Positions 47,953 to 49,578 of a stretch of DNA of 49,578 nt are shown here, piece by piece. How positions within the stretch are numbered: the stretch's first letter is position 1; every line of letters begins with the position of its first letter. This stretch comes from an uncultured Oscillospiraceae bacterium (GTDB lineage Bacteria > Bacillota > Clostridia > Oscillospirales > Oscillospiraceae), in contig CANRFC010000022.1 of NCBI GenBank assembly GCA_947629795.1, positions 1 to 49,578 on the forward strand, read 5' to 3'. Under the pieces are notes generated by a model. It did not search any database, had not been told where the DNA came from, and worked only from the letters and a program-made list of their open reading frames with translations. A program made the position numbers and the translations under genes.

Positions 47953-47981
47953 TTGACTTTCCAGACCTTGGATGGTACAAT
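47953..47981 (+). promoter_or_regulatory. Promoter of the methyltransferase/mmcQ/ecfA run
   Basis: -35 TTGACT (47953-47958), 17-base spacer, -10 TACAAT (47976-47981), 36 bases before the first gene. Confidence 0.75.
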
Positions 47982-48016
47982 AATATGAATTTTTATGGGG
48001 TGAGGAGGGAGAGCCT

Positions 48017-48880
48017 GTGTGGCGCTCTGAGGACTGGAAGGACTACGAGCTGCTGGACTGCTCCGGCGGCGAAAAGCTGGAGCGTTGGGGCAAGTATCTC
48101 CTGGTGCGCCCCGACCCCCAGGCCATCTGGCTCACCCCCCGCACCGACAAGCGCTGGCAGCACCCCGACGCCCGGTACGCCCGGTCCTCCTCCGGGGGCG
48201 GGGCCTGGGAGTTCAAGCATGTCCCACAGCGGTGGACGGTGGGCTATAGGGACCTGACCTTCAACGTCAAGCCCATGAACTTCAAGCACACCGGTCTCTT
48301 CCCCGAGCAGGCCGCCAACTGGGACTTCTGCATGGACGCCATCCGGAGCGCCGGCCGGCCCATTTCCGTTTTGAACCTCTTTGCCTACACCGGCGGTGCC
48401 ACCGTGGCCTGCGCCGCCGCCGGAGCCAGCGTGTGCCACGTGGACGCCGCCAAGGGCATGGTCCAGTGGGCCAAGGAGAATGCCCAGTCCTCCGGTGTCT
48501 CGGACAAGCCCATCCGGTGGATCGTGGACGACTGCGGCAAGTTCGCCCAGCGGGAAATTCGGAGAGGCCGCAGGTACGACGGCATCATCATGGACCCGCC
48601 CAGCTACGGCCGGGGCCCCTCCGGGGAGATCTGGAAGCTGGAGGAAAACCTGTGGCCCTTTGTGGAGCTGGTGGCTCAGCTCTTGTCGGACCAGCCCCTC
48701 TTCTTCCTCATCAACTCCTACACCACCGGCCTGGCCCCCTCGGTGCTGACCTATATTTTAGAGACCCTGGTGACCAAAAAATACGGCGGCCACACCGAAT
48801 CCCAGGAGCTGGGCCTGCCGGTGACCGGCTCCGGCCTGTCCCTTCCCTGCGGGGCCACAGGCCGTTGGATGGCGGGGTGA
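48017..48880 (+). CDS. SAM-dependent methyltransferase, RlmI/RlmK-like
   Basis: A 287-residue class I methyltransferase. SAM motif LNLFAYTGGATVACAAAGA (~119-137), the DAAKGMVQWAKENAQ ribose-binding strand (~143), and catalytic/motif IV MDPPSYGRGPSGE (~194-206). This DPPxxxR-type motif is typical of the rRNA cytosine-C5 methyltransferases RlmI/RlmK. The N-terminal PUA domain of RlmI is missing or strongly reduced. The GTG start is preceded by GAGGAGGGAG. It is followed 4 bases later by the next gene. Confidence 0.85.
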   Translation: MWRSEDWKDYELLDCSGGEKLERWGKYLLVRPDPQAIWLTPRTDKRWQHPDARYARSSSGGGAWEFKHVPQRWTVGYRDLTFNVKPMNFKHTGLFPEQAANWDFCMDAIRSAGRPISVLNLFAYTGGATVACAAAGASVCHVDAAKGMVQWAKENAQSSGVSDKPIRWIVDDCGKFAQREIRRGRRYDGIIMDPPSYGRGPSGEIWKLEENLWPFVELVAQLLSDQPLFFLINSYTTGLAPSVLTYILETLVTKKYGGHTESQELGLPVTGSGLSLPCGATGRWMAG

Positions 48881-48884
48881 GGAT

Positions 48885-49247
48885 ATGCGCATGACTCTTC
48901 GGGAGCAGATCCTCCGATACGCCATGGAGCAGCAGGCCGCCCAGCCCGAGCACCTGTGGGCCAAGTACCCGAACTTTACGGTCCTCCGCCACACCAACAA
49001 CCGGAAGTGGTACGCCCTTTTTATGGACGTGGAGCGGAAAAAGCTGGGGCTTCCCGGCGAGGGGACCGTGGAGGTCCTGGACCTCAAGTGCGACCCCTTG
49101 CTCCGGGGCTCCCTTCTGGAGACCAAGGGCTTCCTCCCCGCCTATCACATGAACAAGGACAAGTGGATCACCGTCCTGCTGGACGGCTCGGTCCCCAAGG
49201 ACGAGATCATCACCCTTCTGAACATGAGCTACGATCTGACGAGATAA
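48885..49247 (+). CDS. MmcQ/YjbR family protein
   Basis: A 120-residue protein of the YjbR fold (CyaY-like double wing). It has RYAMEQQAAQPEHLWAKYPNFTVLRHTNNRKWYALFMDV and the C-terminal KDKWITVLLDGSVPKDEIITLLNMSYDL. The family is widespread in Firmicutes and is suspected of DNA binding, but its role is unproven. It is closely packed with its neighbours. Confidence 0.9.
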   Translation: MRMTLREQILRYAMEQQAAQPEHLWAKYPNFTVLRHTNNRKWYALFMDVERKKLGLPGEGTVEVLDLKCDPLLRGSLLETKGFLPAYHMNKDKWITVLLDGSVPKDEIITLLNMSYDLTR

Positions 49248-49262
49248 CAGCGAGGTCTTTTC

Positions 49263-49578
49263 ATGGAAAATCCCATCCTGAAAACCGAATCCCTCACCTT
49301 CTCCTACCCCGCCGAGGAGGGCAAGGAGCCCAAGGTGGTCCTGGACGGCCTGGATCTGGAGATCGAGGCCGGCTCCTTTGTGGCCGTCCTGGGCCATAAC
49401 GGCAGCGGCAAGTCCACCCTGGCCAAGCACTTCAACGCCATCCTCCTCCCCGCCGGGGGCAAGGTGTACGTCTCCGGCATGGACACCGCCGACGAGGAGC
49501 GGCTGCTGGACATCCGCCGCACCGTGGGCATGGTCTTCCAGAACCCGGACAACCAGATCGTGGCCAACGTGGTGGAGG
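49263..49578 (+). CDS. ecfA: Energy-coupling-factor transporter ATPase EcfA-type, N-terminal part (runs off the window)
   Basis: The first 105 codons of an ABC ATPase. It starts MENPILKTESLTFSYPAEEG, with Walker A GHNGSGKSTLAKHFNA (~44-59) and the Q-loop FQNPDNQIVANVVE (~92-105), which is characteristic of ECF ATPases for vitamins and metals. It is probably EcfA1 of an ecfA1-ecfA2-ecfT set lying beyond the window. It starts 15 bases after the mmcQ gene. Confidence 0.9.
   Translation, partial: MENPILKTESLTFSYPAEEGKEPKVVLDGLDLEIEAGSFVAVLGHNGSGKSTLAKHFNAILLPAGGKVYVSGMDTADEERLLDIRRTVGMVFQNPDNQIVANVVE

Noticed and set aside
1-49578. CRISPR arrays, rRNA genes and replication origins
   Set aside because: No regularly spaced repeat-spacer array, rRNA segment or DnaA-box cluster was seen on either strand.

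Overview
The window looks like a high-GC Clostridia chromosome, most likely an Oscillospiraceae gut bacterium of the Flavonifractor/Lawsonibacter/Pseudoflavonifractor type. This is inferred from gene content and is not proven. The pointers are the ylxM-ffh-rpsP-khpA-rimM-trmD operon, T-box control, DegV, GHKL/LytTR two-component genes, an SLH surface protein, an ECF-type ATPase, and a mobile element with a Cys-rich VLP protein and a MobV relaxase. Backbone genes are GC-rich. The defence part of the mobile element (about 16.0-20.0 kb) is clearly AT-richer.

1-7.7 kb: the start of a membrane pyrophosphatase (hppA) and an MgtC-like protein, then a tightly packed minus-strand operon of four HAD-family proteins ending in a phosphoglycerate mutase-like enzyme. 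That enzyme appears circularly permuted. A LacI-family gene is transcribed divergently, and the same AAACGTTT palindrome lies just downstream of the -10 box of both divergent promoters. 7.7-13.2 kb: DegV, a conserved unknown, the SRP/ribosome maturation operon and tRNA-Leu.

13.2-24.2 kb: an integrative mobilizable element next to tRNA-Leu. Its mobilization genes (MobV relaxase and companions) face left. A divergent defence operon (C5 methyltransferase, NotI-type endonuclease, and a cytosolic plus four-TM membrane pair) faces right. An IS1182-type insertion sequence follows, then a MobV-type oriT, an XRE regulator and a large serine recombinase. 24.2-26.6 kb: short ORFs separated by repeated hairpin units, a possible cassette array, running in frame into a ferredoxin-type aldo/keto reductase.

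26.6-29.4 kb: a T-box-controlled amino-acid permease followed by a substrate-binding protein without a signal peptide. 29.5-37.9 kb: a putative LytTR regulon with two GHKL histidine kinases, one LytTR response regulator and a large SLH surface protein. One kinase carries an extra C-terminal membrane segment and an RsiV-like (DUF3298) outer domain. Two intergenic regions carry the same 10-bp direct repeats 21 bp apart, with a -10 box at exactly the same distance.

37.9-43.3 kb: an operon of two flavoproteins, one a 950-residue iron-sulfur protein, with hypA and hypB, behind a Rex-like palindrome. 43.4-49.6 kb: tRNA-Pro and trmB, read divergently from one shared -35 hexamer; a 56-residue Cys/Gly microprotein; a membrane protein of unknown function; a MATE exporter; an RlmI-like methyltransferase; an MmcQ/YjbR protein; and the start of an EcfA-type ATPase gene.
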